Of a stretch of DNA of 25,978 bases, positions 1-8,119 are shown piece after piece; the stretch's first letter is position 1, and each line of letters begins with the position of its first letter. The notes beneath the pieces are model-generated. The model saw only the letters and a list, made by a program, of their open reading frames with translations. It was not told the origin of the DNA and ran no database searches. The stretch is from Peptoniphilaceae bacterium. GTDB lineage: Bacteria > Bacillota > Clostridia > Tissierellales > Peptoniphilaceae. Where the stretch lies: assembly GCA_030152565.1 (NCBI GenBank), contig JASLJE010000043.1:1-25978 (forward strand), read 5' to 3'. The position numbers and the translations under genes were made by a program.

Positions 1-1061
1 CCATAGCGGTAGGAAGAAAGTTCTCCACTGGCCTTTACCACCCTATGACAGGGAATAATAAGGGCTAGCGGGTTTTTAGAAAGACTGGTTCCCACAGCCC
101 TATAGGCCTTGGGACTTCCTATTCTCCTAGCTAGATCCTTATAGCTAAGGGTCTTTCCATAGGAGATCTTTTTTGTTTCTTCCAGTACTTTTTCCTGAAA
201 GTCTGTCAGTTCCAAGTTATAGGCTAAATCAAAGTCTTTTCTCTTCCCTTCTAGATAGTCATCTAACTGGTCTATGGCCTCTTCTATAATCCTTGTTTTT
301 CTTAAAAAACAGTTTTTAAAAATTCTTTCTCCTATACTTAGGCCTACCAGACAGTCCCCCCTAGAATAAAGCCAAATCCTTCCCAGACTTGAATCCTTAA
401 AATATTCATAGGTTAACTGGTCCAAATTTAGCTGGCCTGGGGCAGATTTTTCTAGGCCTGCAAAAAATGAAAAGGCAGAAGTATAAATCGGGTTTTTTAA
501 CCTGGTCACTTGCCCCTTATCTCCCATAGCTATAATAACTAGGTCATCATCGCCATAGTCTCTAGCCCAGCCTAAAAGTTTCTCAGCTTCTTTTTTTTCA
601 TCTAAAGCATAAGCTAACTTCCTATAGGAGGGATTAAAGTCTTTCATCCTATCAAGGCTTTCAAAAAAGTCTTTTTTGGAAGCTAGTCCATCAAAGCTAT
701 GCTGGGAAATAATTATGCCAGGCTGAGCCTTAGTCAGGTCCTTAAAAAGTCCTAACCTGGAAAATTCCACATCCACATAGTCAACTAGGCTTTTTTCCAT
801 TACCCAGCTATTTATTCTATAGTAGTCTTCATCTGAAAGATCTCTTCCCCCCTCTGTTCTCAGGGTAAAAATTATTGGCCTTTTAAGACTTCTTATTTGA
901 AGGATGAATCTTTCGATTTGATCCAAACTAAGGTCTTCTAAAAAATCAGCCCTAAACTCTACAAGGTCAAAGTATCTTTTTTCTAAATAGTCCAGATTTT
1001 CTTCCAAATCTTTTTGGTTTTTAGCCATTATAGAAGTGGCTATGGCTGGTCTATCTGGCAT
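1..1061 (-). CDS. Fused type I 3-dehydroquinate dehydratase (AroD) and O6-alkylguanine-DNA alkyltransferase, cut by the left edge
   Basis: Translated by hand from ATG at 1061 to the edge, this is one uninterrupted frame of 353 codons. Residues 1-220 form a complete AroD, the shikimate-pathway enzyme that dehydrates 3-dehydroquinate through a Schiff base. It has EFRAD (E35, R37), FTLR (R68) with E70, SQHSF (H121), the Schiff-base lysine K148 in RKLAYAL, R187, and SAPGQ (S206, Q210). From about residue 228 a DNA-repair alkyltransferase follows. It has an N-terminal lobe (QLDDYLEGKRKDFDL at 265-279) and then SYGKTLSYKDLA, RAVG (arginine finger R321), N330 and the methyl-acceptor motif PCHRVV with C338. 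The C-terminus lies outside the window. The start overlaps the pepT stop by 11 bases, which implies translational coupling. Each half is a family I recognise confidently; I do not know this fusion as a described protein. Confidence 0.9.
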   Translation of the reverse strand, partial: MPDRPAIATSIMAKNQKDLEENLDYLEKRYFDLVEFRADFLEDLSLDQIERFILQIRSLKRPIIFTLRTEGGRDLSDEDYYRINSWVMEKSLVDYVDVEFSRLGLFKDLTKAQPGIIISQHSFDGLASKKDFFESLDRMKDFNPSYRKLAYALDEKKEAEKLLGWARDYGDDDLVIIAMGDKGQVTRLKNPIYTSAFSFFAGLEKSAPGQLNLDQLTYEYFKDSSLGRIWLYSRGDCLVGLSIGERIFKNCFLRKTRIIEEAIDQLDDYLEGKRKDFDLAYNLELTDFQEKVLEETKKISYGKTLSYKDLARRIGSPKAYRAVGTSLSKNPLALIIPCHRVVKASGELSSYRY

Positions 1062-2259
1062 TGTTCTCAACTATTTTTACTATTACTTGGGAGGCCTTAA
1101 CCATGCCTTCAACTGTATTTATTTCAAATCTTCCGTGGAAGTTATAGCCACCTGTAAAAATATTTGGAGTAGGAAGACCCATATAGGATAGTCTAGCTCC
1201 ATCAGTTCCTCCCCTAATAGGCTTAATATCAGCCTCTATACCCAAGTCTTCCATGGATTTTTTGGCAAGTTCTACTATTTCCATGTGGGGCTCAATCTTT
1301 TCTCTCATATTGTAGTAGCTATCTTCCATATCTAATTCAATTATATTTCCATATTTTTCATTTAAAAAGTCTACTGTACTTCTCATATGGGCCTTCTTAT
1401 TTTCGAATTCTTCCCTAGAGTGGTCTCTTATTATATAGACCATTTTACAATTTTCCACACTGCCTTCAATGTCAGCCAACATATAGAATCCTTCATAGCC
1501 TTCTGTGTGTTCTGGTCTTTCTACAGCTGGAATCATAGCATCTAATTCCATGCCCACACTTATAGCATTTATCATAATGTTTTTAGCAGAACCTGGATGG
1601 ACATTTTTACCTTGGATTTCAAGGATAGCTGAAGCTGCATTAAAGTTTTCATACTCTAATTCTCCCACTGGTCCTCCGTCTATAGTATAGGCAAAGTCTG
1701 CCCCAAATTTTTCAACGTCAAATAGGTCTGCCCCCCTACCAATTTCTTCATCAGGAGTAAAGCCTATCTTTACATCTCCTCTTTTGATTTCAGGGTTGGC
1801 TATCAAGTATTCAACAGCATCCATGATAGCTGCTATACCAGCCTTGTCATCTGAACCTAATAGGGTAGTTCCATCTGTAGTTATCAGCCTTTGGCCTACC
1901 AAGTCCTTTAAGAAGGGAAAGTCCTCTTCTGTCAGACTATACTTATCATTTAACTTAACATCTCCACCTTCATAGGTAAAGATTCTAGGATTTTCACACT
2001 TGCCATCCAAGTCAGGTGATGTATCCATATGGGCTACAAAGCCTATGGTTGGAAGGTCCTTAGTATTTCCCTTAAGACTGGCATAAACATAGCCATTTTC
2101 ATCTTGGTGGGCATCTTCTAAACCAAGTTCTTTTAACTCCTTAACCAATTCCCTACCTAGAACCACTTGCCCCTTGGTACTGGGACAGGTTTCACTTTTT
2201 TCATCACTCTTAGTGTCATAACTTATATATTTGGTGAATCTTTCTACTATCTTTTCCAT
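1051..2259 (-). CDS. pepT: Tripeptide aminopeptidase PepT (M20B zinc peptidase)
   Basis: This cytoplasmic dizinc aminopeptidase removes the N-terminal residue from tripeptides in peptide nutrition. At 402 residues it is close to the usual PepT length. The metal and catalytic signatures are all visible: AHMDTSPD (H77, D79), LLGSDDKAG (D137/D138), FTPDEEIGRGAD (E171, E172), YTIDGG (D194) and GGYNFHGRFE (H375). HPGSAKNIMINA belongs to the lid domain. The ATG has an AAGGAG site six bases upstream. It lies 10 bases after the antiporter stop, and its own end overlaps the AroD-alkyltransferase start by 11 bases, so the three genes are probably co-transcribed behind the fluoride riboswitch. Confidence 0.95.
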   Translation of the reverse strand: MEKIVERFTKYISYDTKSDEKSETCPSTKGQVVLGRELVKELKELGLEDAHQDENGYVYASLKGNTKDLPTIGFVAHMDTSPDLDGKCENPRIFTYEGGDVKLNDKYSLTEEDFPFLKDLVGQRLITTDGTTLLGSDDKAGIAAIMDAVEYLIANPEIKRGDVKIGFTPDEEIGRGADLFDVEKFGADFAYTIDGGPVGELEYENFNAASAILEIQGKNVHPGSAKNIMINAISVGMELDAMIPAVERPEHTEGYEGFYMLADIEGSVENCKMVYIIRDHSREEFENKKAHMRSTVDFLNEKYGNIIELDMEDSYYNMREKIEPHMEIVELAKKSMEDLGIEADIKPIRGGTDGARLSYMGLPTPNIFTGGYNFHGRFEINTVEGMVKASQVIVKIVENNAR

Positions 2260-2269
2260 CTTCTTCTCC

Positions 2270-3445
2270 TTATTTATCTAATAATTTCTTGTAGGTCCTA
2301 TCTATAAATATGGCCCCCAAAGGTGCAGTAAGTAAGATACATATTACAGATACGGCCAAGATTATCTCTCCACTCTCTAAACCCATGGCCAAGGGAATGG
2401 CCCCTATGGCTGCTTGCACAGTAGCCTTGGGCAGGTAGGAACCCATGCAAAATATTTTTTCCTTGGTCTTATATCCCCTAGGATAAATGGCTATATAAAC
2501 GCCTACCATCCTAAAGGCCAAACCTATTACTACTAATAATATACTTTTTCCCAAATAAGTAAATAAATAATTAATATTTACCAAGGATCCTACCAGGACA
2601 AATAAAATAATCTCAAAGCCTGACCATAAACTGTTGTAGGACTTGGCCAGCCTAGAGGCCAGTTTTTTATCTTTCTGGTATATATTTAGTCCTATGGAGA
2701 TAATAGCTATTAGGGCTGAAAAACCCAGCCTTAAGTTTATTTTTTTCTCCCAGGCTAAAAGTAGAAAGGACAGGCCTAAAATCAAGATTACTTTTAACTT
2801 GTCTTTGATTACTATCTTATCAAATATCTCAACTAAGATAAAAGAAAGTATTTTCCCCAAGAGATAGCCTAGAATAATCGATACCGGTATATTTATAAGA
2901 CTCCACATGGAAAAGCTTCCCAGGGTCTTTAACTCTAAAAGAGAGTAGAAGACCACTATGACAAAAATATCATCCATAGAAGCTCCTGTTAGGATAAGTT
3001 GAGGTATCTTCTCCTTTTTCCCATAGCCTTCATCTAGGATCTTTATAAATCTAGGAACCACTACAGCTGGTGATACGGCTGCCATTACCGCCCCCATGAT
3101 GGCCCCATCCAGATAGGATATCTTAAAGATTAAAGGGGCAAAGATAGTAAAGGCCAGTATTTCTACCAGGGCTGGTAAAAAACTCATAAGTAAAGATGAT
3201 ACTCCCAGGTTTTTAATATCTTTTATATCTAGAGATAGGCCTGCCCTAGTTAAGATAAGGACCAGGGCAATCTGCCTTAAGTCGCCAGATATATCCAGGA
3301 GTCCCTGGTCCAAAAGGTTTAGACCATAGGGTCCTATGGCTATACCGGCCAAAATCATGCCCATTAAACTGGGCAGGCCTAGTCTTTCAAAAAACAAGGA
3401 AAAGGCCAAACCAATAACAAATAAAATTCCAATACTTTCTAACAT
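2270..3445 (-). CDS. CPA2/NHA-type cation:proton antiporter under a fluoride riboswitch
   Basis: A 391-residue integral membrane protein, hydrophobic throughout with about 12 likely helices. It has the Na+/H+ exchanger fold signature: a first segment with GLPSLMGMILAGIAIGP, then SPAVVVPRFIKI, and an aspartate pair in GASMDDIFVIV (D158, D159). That pair matches the ion-binding DD motif of electrogenic CPA2/NHA antiporters. There is no C-terminal RCK/TrkA domain, so it is not a Kef system. The transported ion cannot be read from sequence. The leader is a fluoride riboswitch with a terminator, and genes so controlled usually reduce fluoride toxicity, so either fluoride/proton exchange or ion balancing during fluoride stress is plausible. 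An AGGAG site precedes the ATG. Family call is firm; substrate is inference. Confidence 0.85.
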   Translation of the reverse strand: MLESIGILFVIGLAFSLFFERLGLPSLMGMILAGIAIGPYGLNLLDQGLLDISGDLRQIALVLILTRAGLSLDIKDIKNLGVSSLLMSFLPALVEILAFTIFAPLIFKISYLDGAIMGAVMAAVSPAVVVPRFIKILDEGYGKKEKIPQLILTGASMDDIFVIVVFYSLLELKTLGSFSMWSLINIPVSIILGYLLGKILSFILVEIFDKIVIKDKLKVILILGLSFLLLAWEKKINLRLGFSALIAIISIGLNIYQKDKKLASRLAKSYNSLWSGFEIILFVLVGSLVNINYLFTYLGKSILLVVIGLAFRMVGVYIAIYPRGYKTKEKIFCMGSYLPKATVQAAIGAIPLAMGLESGEIILAVSVICILLTAPLGAIFIDRTYKKLLDK

Positions 3446-3463
3446 ATTTTCTCCTTTTTAAAA

Positions 3464-3505
3464 CAAAAAAAGCTGACGAGTCTGCAAATGCAGAAGTCAT
3501 CAGCT
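3464..3505 (-). terminator. Riboswitch-controlled intrinsic terminator before the antiporter
   Basis: Read on the minus strand, AGCUGAUGA pairs with UCGUCAGCU (one G-U). After a small internal loop, UCUGCA pairs with UGCAGA around a short loop, and a run of seven U follows. The 5' arm contains ACUUC, the strand that forms the aptamer pseudoknot. Ligand binding and termination are therefore mutually exclusive, the standard ON-switch layout. Confidence 0.9.
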
Positions 3506-3549
3506 AAATAGCGGTTTTAGTTCAACTAAGGGAGAACTTCATTCCCCAA
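3491..3549 (-). promoter_or_regulatory. Fluoride riboswitch (crcB motif)
   Basis: The minus-strand leader reads GGGGAAUGAAGUUCUCC, a variable hairpin (UUAGU-UGA-ACUAA), AAACCGC, a small stem (GCUA/UAGC) and UGAUGACUUCUGC. This is the crcB consensus order: stem P1 enclosing an AUGAAGU loop, the conserved AAC-GC joint, and the conserved UGAUG-CUNCU tail. Loop GAAGU and tail ACUUC are exactly complementary and give the required pseudoknot. The tail also forms the 5' arm of the terminator. I recognise the motif from known fluoride aptamers; covariance scoring was not run. Confidence 0.9.
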
Positions 3550-3557
3550 TGTGTGAA

Positions 3558-3586
3558 ATTATACCAGATTAAATTAATAAAAGCAA
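3558..3586 (-). promoter_or_regulatory. Sigma-A promoter of the fluoride-riboswitch operon
   Basis: TTGCTT (3581-3586) and a perfect TATAAT (3558-3563) are separated by 17 bases, placing the transcript start near 3550, just before the aptamer. The -35 box directly abuts the stop codon of the SDR gene (3587-3589). There is no terminator between them, so read-through from the upstream operon would also pass through the riboswitch. Confidence 0.85.
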
Positions 3587-4441
3587 CTATCTCTTGAATA
3601 TGGCCACATCTGGGTTTTTACCATCCATAATATCCTTTACTCTTAAACCTATTAAAGGAAGGTATTTAGGGTGGGTTAAGATATAGAACTTCTCATCTTC
3701 TATAGCTTCAAAAACCGTTGTTCTTACTGAGTCTATAGGTATACCAGTTTCAATAAGCTGTCTTTTCACCTCATTATACTGTTCATATACCATACTTGAA
3801 TAGTAGGGATCGTCGTCTATAGCAAATCTTTCTGGTCTTCTGTCATCACAATGGTGTAGGTCTGTTTGAACAAAACCTGGACAGTAAACACTCATTTTTA
3901 TCTTAGAATTTTTTTCCTGTAATTGATAGTAGGTAGACTCAGATAAGGCCACATTGGCAAACTTAGTTGAGTAGTAAAGAGGCATCATAGTACTGGTCAT
4001 AAGTCCTGCTACTGATGCTGTATTTACTATATGGCAAGGGGTATTTTGCTCTTCCATAAGAGGTATAAATACCTTTAGACCATAGGCTACAGAATAAAGA
4101 TTAGACTGGATAATATAGTCTATATCTTTTACTGGAGTTTCCCAAAGAGGTCCTGCCACAACTACTCCTGCATTGTTAAAGAGTAAATCTACTTGTCCAT
4201 ACTCTTCCATCGTCTTTTCTGCTAGTAAAAGGACATTTTCATATAGGGTCACATCTAGGTCAAGGGCTAGATAATCAGCCTCCATTTGATCTAGTAGGTC
4301 ACTAGTTCTTTTTAACCCTTCCTTATCTATATCACATATTACCAACTTCATCTGTCTTTGGGCTGCTTCCTTGGCAAATTCTTGGCCAAAACCATTGGCT
4401 GCCCCTGTGATAACTGCTACCTTACCTTTAAATTCCTTCAT
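3587..4441 (-). CDS. Short-chain dehydrogenase/reductase (SDR)
   Basis: A 284-residue classical SDR, an NAD(P)-dependent alcohol/ketone oxidoreductase. The Rossmann glycine motif TGAANGFG is at 12-19, with an acidic residue (D37) after the second strand that hints at NAD preference. NNAG is at 89-92, the catalytic serine is S143, and Y156-x3-K160 is the active pair, followed by PGFVQTDL. A C-terminal extension of about 90 residues exceeds the minimal 250-residue fold and probably shapes the substrate pocket. It starts 5 bases after the ene-reductase stop, so the two enzymes are co-expressed and probably act in sequence on one substrate (C=C reduction plus carbonyl/hydroxyl interconversion). 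The substrate cannot be assigned. Confidence 0.85.
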   Translation of the reverse strand: MKEFKGKVAVITGAANGFGQEFAKEAAQRQMKLVICDIDKEGLKRTSDLLDQMEADYLALDLDVTLYENVLLLAEKTMEEYGQVDLLFNNAGVVVAGPLWETPVKDIDYIIQSNLYSVAYGLKVFIPLMEEQNTPCHIVNTASVAGLMTSTMMPLYYSTKFANVALSESTYYQLQEKNSKIKMSVYCPGFVQTDLHHCDDRRPERFAIDDDPYYSSMVYEQYNEVKRQLIETGIPIDSVRTTVFEAIEDEKFYILTHPKYLPLIGLRVKDIMDGKNPDVAIFKR

Positions 4442-4446
4442 ATTTT

Positions 4447-6390
4447 CTATCCTCTCAAATTATAAGTACTATCTAATCCAGCTACCATGGCCTCATATAT
4501 TCTTCCTGGTCTATCACTATCCCCTATGTTAAAGGTATTTTCATACTTACGTTTAACTTCTTCAACGAGTTTATCGCTTCTTTGATCTCTTACACCTATA
4601 GATAGGACACAGTAATCAGCTTCTTCCAAGCTAAGTTCATTGGAGAACCTATCCAGAAGGATAATTTTACCATCCTTAAAGTCCTTTAATTGGTGGTAGG
4701 AAATAAATTCTACTCCCATGGCCTTTAATCTAGCTGTTATGTCAAATAAAAGGGCCTTGTGAATTCCGCTTCCTATCTCCTTGGCCATTTCAACTACAGT
4801 TACTTGGTTTCCTTGTTCAGCTAGATATTCAGCTGTTTCCAAACCAGTCATTCCTGAACCTATTACAAATATTTTCTTATCTTTTATTTGTTTTTCTTCT
4901 TCTAATACTTCAATGGCGTCCATAATCTTATCCCTGTCTTCACTTAAGGATAGGCTAATGTTTTTACCACCTAGGGCTAGATAAACTGCATATGGATTTA
5001 TTTGATCTATAAGGTCCATATCAGCCTTGGTATTTAATCTAATATCTACGCCTTCTTGTCTTGCTTGGTATTCTAGGTTTTCAACCAAGGTAGATAAAAG
5101 ATCCTTATGAGGTGGTTTAGAACCTATGGTTACAGAGCCTCCCAAGTATGGTTTAGCTTCTACTAGTATGGTTTCAAATCCTCTTTGGGCAAGAATTATT
5201 GAAGCTTGTAAACCTGCAGGGCCTCCACCAACTACTAGAACCTTTTGTCCAGAAGAAACTTTTTCTAAATCCCTATAGTCTTTTTCATAACCTAGTTTTG
5301 GATTCACAGCACATCTTAGAGTGTGACCATTCATTAAACTTTCTATACAGTGTAAGCAGCCTATACAAGGTCTAATATCCTTGGTCTCATCTTCCCTAGC
5401 CTTGTTAACAAAATCAGGATCTGCCAAAAGAGCCCTTCCTAAACCTACAAAGTCACAAACTTCTTCTTCTAAAAATCTTTCTGCATCTTCAGGTTTTTTT
5501 ACTGTGTTAACAGCTATAACTGGAATACTTATATTTTTCTTTATTTCCCTAGCTAAATGCTTTCTCCAACCTGTTTGATAAGAATAAGGTTCAATTATTG
5601 TATTAGCTGACTCATATGACCCTGCACTTACATTTATACAATCTACTCCTATGCTCTCTAAATAAATAGCTGTCTTTATTGCCTGGTCTAAACTTATACC
5701 CCCCTCTACAAATTCATCCCCGTCTATACGTACTGATATAGGGAAGTGGGGACCACATATATATTTAATTCCCATTATTATTTCTGTTAACATCCTGTGT
5801 CTATTTTCAAAGTTTCCACCATACTTATCAGTTCTGTTATTTGTTGCTTCTGACAAAAATTGACAAAGTAGATAACCGTGAGCAGCGTGAAGTTCCACCC
5901 CATCGACTCCTCCCATTTGAGCTATCTTTGCTCCCTTGATAAAGTCCTTTACCATGTCTTCAACTTCTTCAGTTGTAAGGGCTCTTGGTTCTTCACCTAT
6001 GGTTTTACAAGGAATACTACTTGCCCCTACAATTTGTCTTCCATCAATAAGTCTTGAGTGAGACTGTCTTCCTGGGTGATGTAATTGTAGAAATATTTTA
6101 GTCCCATGTCTATGTACAGATCTTGCTAGTCTTTCCAATCTTTGTATTTGATAAGGCTTGGTCACACAAAGTTGATTAGGTGTTCCAACTCCTGTCAAAT
6201 CATTGACTCTGGTTATTTCTGTTATTATTAGGCCTACTCCCCCCTTGGCCCTTTCTTCATAAAAGGCAATTATTTCATCTGATGCACTTCCATCTGATTG
6301 AGCTAAAGAAGTTCCCATAGCTGGCATAACTGTCCTGTTTTTAATTTCTAAGTCTCCTATTTTTCCACTTTCAAATAATTTATTATACAT
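4447..6390 (-). CDS. FMN/4Fe-4S/FAD ene-reductase of the 2,4-dienoyl-CoA reductase/BaiCD family
   Basis: A 647-residue multidomain flavoenzyme. Residues 1-330 are an old-yellow-enzyme TIM barrel for FMN, with FLQLHHPGRQ, ELHAAHGYLL (H168, H171, Y173) and a phosphate-binding end at VGLGRALLADP. Then comes a cysteine cluster for a 4Fe-4S centre (C342, C345, C348, C360). The C-terminal half is an NAD(P)H/FAD module with VVGGGPAG (387-393) and VIGSGMTG (509-516). The family reduces activated C=C bonds in dienoyl-CoAs, enones, steroids and bile-acid intermediates, usually anaerobically. It is first in the operon with the SDR and divergent from the PucR-type gene. An AGGAGG site lies five bases before the ATG. 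Family certain, substrate unknown. Confidence 0.9.
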   Translation of the reverse strand: MYNKLFESGKIGDLEIKNRTVMPAMGTSLAQSDGSASDEIIAFYEERAKGGVGLIITEITRVNDLTGVGTPNQLCVTKPYQIQRLERLARSVHRHGTKIFLQLHHPGRQSHSRLIDGRQIVGASSIPCKTIGEEPRALTTEEVEDMVKDFIKGAKIAQMGGVDGVELHAAHGYLLCQFLSEATNNRTDKYGGNFENRHRMLTEIIMGIKYICGPHFPISVRIDGDEFVEGGISLDQAIKTAIYLESIGVDCINVSAGSYESANTIIEPYSYQTGWRKHLAREIKKNISIPVIAVNTVKKPEDAERFLEEEVCDFVGLGRALLADPDFVNKAREDETKDIRPCIGCLHCIESLMNGHTLRCAVNPKLGYEKDYRDLEKVSSGQKVLVVGGGPAGLQASIILAQRGFETILVEAKPYLGGSVTIGSKPPHKDLLSTLVENLEYQARQEGVDIRLNTKADMDLIDQINPYAVYLALGGKNISLSLSEDRDKIMDAIEVLEEEKQIKDKKIFVIGSGMTGLETAEYLAEQGNQVTVVEMAKEIGSGIHKALLFDITARLKAMGVEFISYHQLKDFKDGKIILLDRFSNELSLEEADYCVLSIGVRDQRSDKLVEEVKRKYENTFNIGDSDRPGRIYEAMVAGLDSTYNLRG

Positions 6391-6413
6391 AATATCCTCC
6401 TGTTCTTAAGCTA

Positions 6414-6442
6414 AGTATAGGTCTAAAATATTTTATTAACAA
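6414..6442 (-). promoter_or_regulatory. Promoter of the ene-reductase/SDR operon with overlapping dyad
   Basis: TTGTTA (6437-6442) and TATACT (6414-6419) are spaced by 17 bases on the minus strand. A dyad ACAA-N6-TTGT (6439-6452) covers the -35 box and is a possible binding site for the divergent PucR-type regulator. The promoter is well formed; the operator is a guess. Confidence 0.65.
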
Positions 6443-6464
6443 TGTGGTTTGTGATAAAAATATC

Positions 6465-6493
6465 TTGTTTTTTTGTGCACTAAGCACTACAAT
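6465..6493 (+). promoter_or_regulatory. Promoter of the PucR-type regulator with spacer palindrome
   Basis: TTGTTT (6465-6470) and TACAAT (6488-6493) are 17 bases apart. The spacer contains GTGC-N5-GCAC (6475-6487), a candidate operator for autoregulation. About 35 bases of leader separate the -10 box from the ATG at 6530, which has GGAGG four bases upstream. Confidence 0.65.
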
Positions 6494-6529
6494 GCTCTAT
6501 ATGATTAAGTAATAAAACTTGGAGGCCCT

Positions 6530-8119
6530 ATGAATATAAGACTGGAAGACTTAAAAAAAGAATTAAATAACCTAAAAGATAATATTTCTCTAAATCAGCT
6601 AGATAAGGACCTTAAGCAAGACTATAAAAAGCTTAAAATCCTCGTAGAAAAAGAACAAATAGAAAATCCTTGCCCCTCTATTTTTATAGTGGACTTAAAA
6701 AAACTTAGTTCTTATAATTTAAGTGAACTTTTTCTTGCATCTCGCACAAAAGATTTACAAAGACACTTTTTTATCTTTATAAATCTTAAGTCTTTTTCTG
6801 AGGAGATAAAAAACAAGTATGATTATCTAAACTATGCCTGCTTTTTAGACCCTATTAGCGAAAGAGATACTATTGTTTTATTAAGAGACCTGATAGCTAA
6901 GAAAATGGACTACTACAATAAGTGCCAAATCCTTATGGACCTTCTGCTGGAAGACTATAGTCTGGATGAGATTCTGGAAGAAGCCTCTCTTGTATTCAAC
7001 AATCCTATAGTGGTAATAGACAAATCATTTAAAATTGTGGCTAATTCAAAGGTTGATAATATAAAAGATAAATATTGGCTAAATAACATAGCCAATGGAT
7101 TTTGCTCTTATGACTTTGTAAATAGTGTTAATAACATAAGAGAATTTAGGGAGGGAATTTCAAAAAATGTCCCTTTCTACATGACCTGCCAAATGGATAA
7201 GAGTGAAAAACTAATCAGCAAGATTTTTACCAATAAAAAAGAGTTTGGTTACTTAATAGTACTTGACTCTATGTCTAAGGTGAACCTAGACAATCTTGAT
7301 TTAACCTCTTTTCTAGCTAAAATTGTATCAGAATATTTATTAAAAAATACTAGCAAGCATTTTTACCTAGACCTGACCAGGGAGAACCTTCTAACCAGTC
7401 TTTTGGATGGATCCATAGTCACAAGCCTTGATTTAAAAGAAAGACTAAAACTAGTTGAGGAAGACTTCCCCAAAACTTTTAAAATTCTTCTACTAGATTT
7501 ACGATATGGAGAAAATAAGAGTATAGATGGCTTTATAGAAGAGATTAATAAGGTCTTTGTAAGACCCTTAATCCTTTATTTTGATAGGTATCTGGTCTGT
7601 GTTTTTGATAGTAGGGACTTGGAAAGTAAAAAAGATAAACTTAAGATGATACTTAAAAAAACAAATCTTACTGGCCTAATAAGCTCTGAACTTGACAATC
7701 TTTTAAGTATTTCCTCTGCCTACAAAATTTTAGTAAATAACCTAGATCTTATCGACCTTTTAAACCTAAAAGATAATCTTATAGAGGCCCAAAGTCTAAG
7801 AATGATAAGTGTCTTTAAAGACTTGTCTAAAAAAAATAACCTAATTGACTATTGTAACCCCAAGCTTTTAAACCTGGTTAGCTATGACTTGGAGAATAAG
7901 ACTGACTACTATAGCACCTTAAAAACCTACTGTGAAACAAATATGAACCTTGTAGAAAGTGCTAAAGAGCTCTACCTACACAGAAATACCATAGCCTATA
8001 GACTGGCTAAGATTGAAGAATTATTTGACATAAAAATAGAAGGCTACAAGGATTATCTAGACCTTCTTTTGTCCATCTCTATTTTAGAATATTTAAATCT
8101 AATAAAGCAGACTAATTAG
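6530..8119 (+). CDS. PucR/CdaR-family transcriptional regulator
   Basis: A 529-residue cytoplasmic regulator with the PucR layout. An N-terminal region of about 110 residues precedes a GAF-like sensory segment (about 135-265, containing VVIDKSFKIVANS). A degenerate GGDEF-like segment follows (about 290-400). The family's C-terminal helix-turn-helix is at about 467-520, with the typical VESAKELYLHRNTIAYRLAKI. Such proteins sense a small molecule and activate nearby catabolic genes. It is divergently transcribed from the ene-reductase/SDR operon across 139 bases, so that operon is the obvious target. Its stop codon lies inside a palindrome shared with the convergent fni gene. The ligand is unknown. 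Confidence 0.85.
   Translation: MNIRLEDLKKELNNLKDNISLNQLDKDLKQDYKKLKILVEKEQIENPCPSIFIVDLKKLSSYNLSELFLASRTKDLQRHFFIFINLKSFSEEIKNKYDYLNYACFLDPISERDTIVLLRDLIAKKMDYYNKCQILMDLLLEDYSLDEILEEASLVFNNPIVVIDKSFKIVANSKVDNIKDKYWLNNIANGFCSYDFVNSVNNIREFREGISKNVPFYMTCQMDKSEKLISKIFTNKKEFGYLIVLDSMSKVNLDNLDLTSFLAKIVSEYLLKNTSKHFYLDLTRENLLTSLLDGSIVTSLDLKERLKLVEEDFPKTFKILLLDLRYGENKSIDGFIEEINKVFVRPLILYFDRYLVCVFDSRDLESKKDKLKMILKKTNLTGLISSELDNLLSISSAYKILVNNLDLIDLLNLKDNLIEAQSLRMISVFKDLSKKNNLIDYCNPKLLNLVSYDLENKTDYYSTLKTYCETNMNLVESAKELYLHRNTIAYRLAKIEELFDIKIEGYKDYLDLLLSISILEYLNLIKQTN

Noticed and set aside
2270..3445. Kef-type potassium efflux system
   Set aside because: There is no C-terminal RCK/TrkA-N nucleotide-binding domain, and the DD motif fits NHA-type antiporters.
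4447..6390. Naming the flavoenzyme baiCD or a dienoyl-CoA reductase gene
   Set aside because: Motifs identify the superfamily only. No other bile-acid-inducible or beta-oxidation genes are nearby, so a specific symbol would be unsupported.
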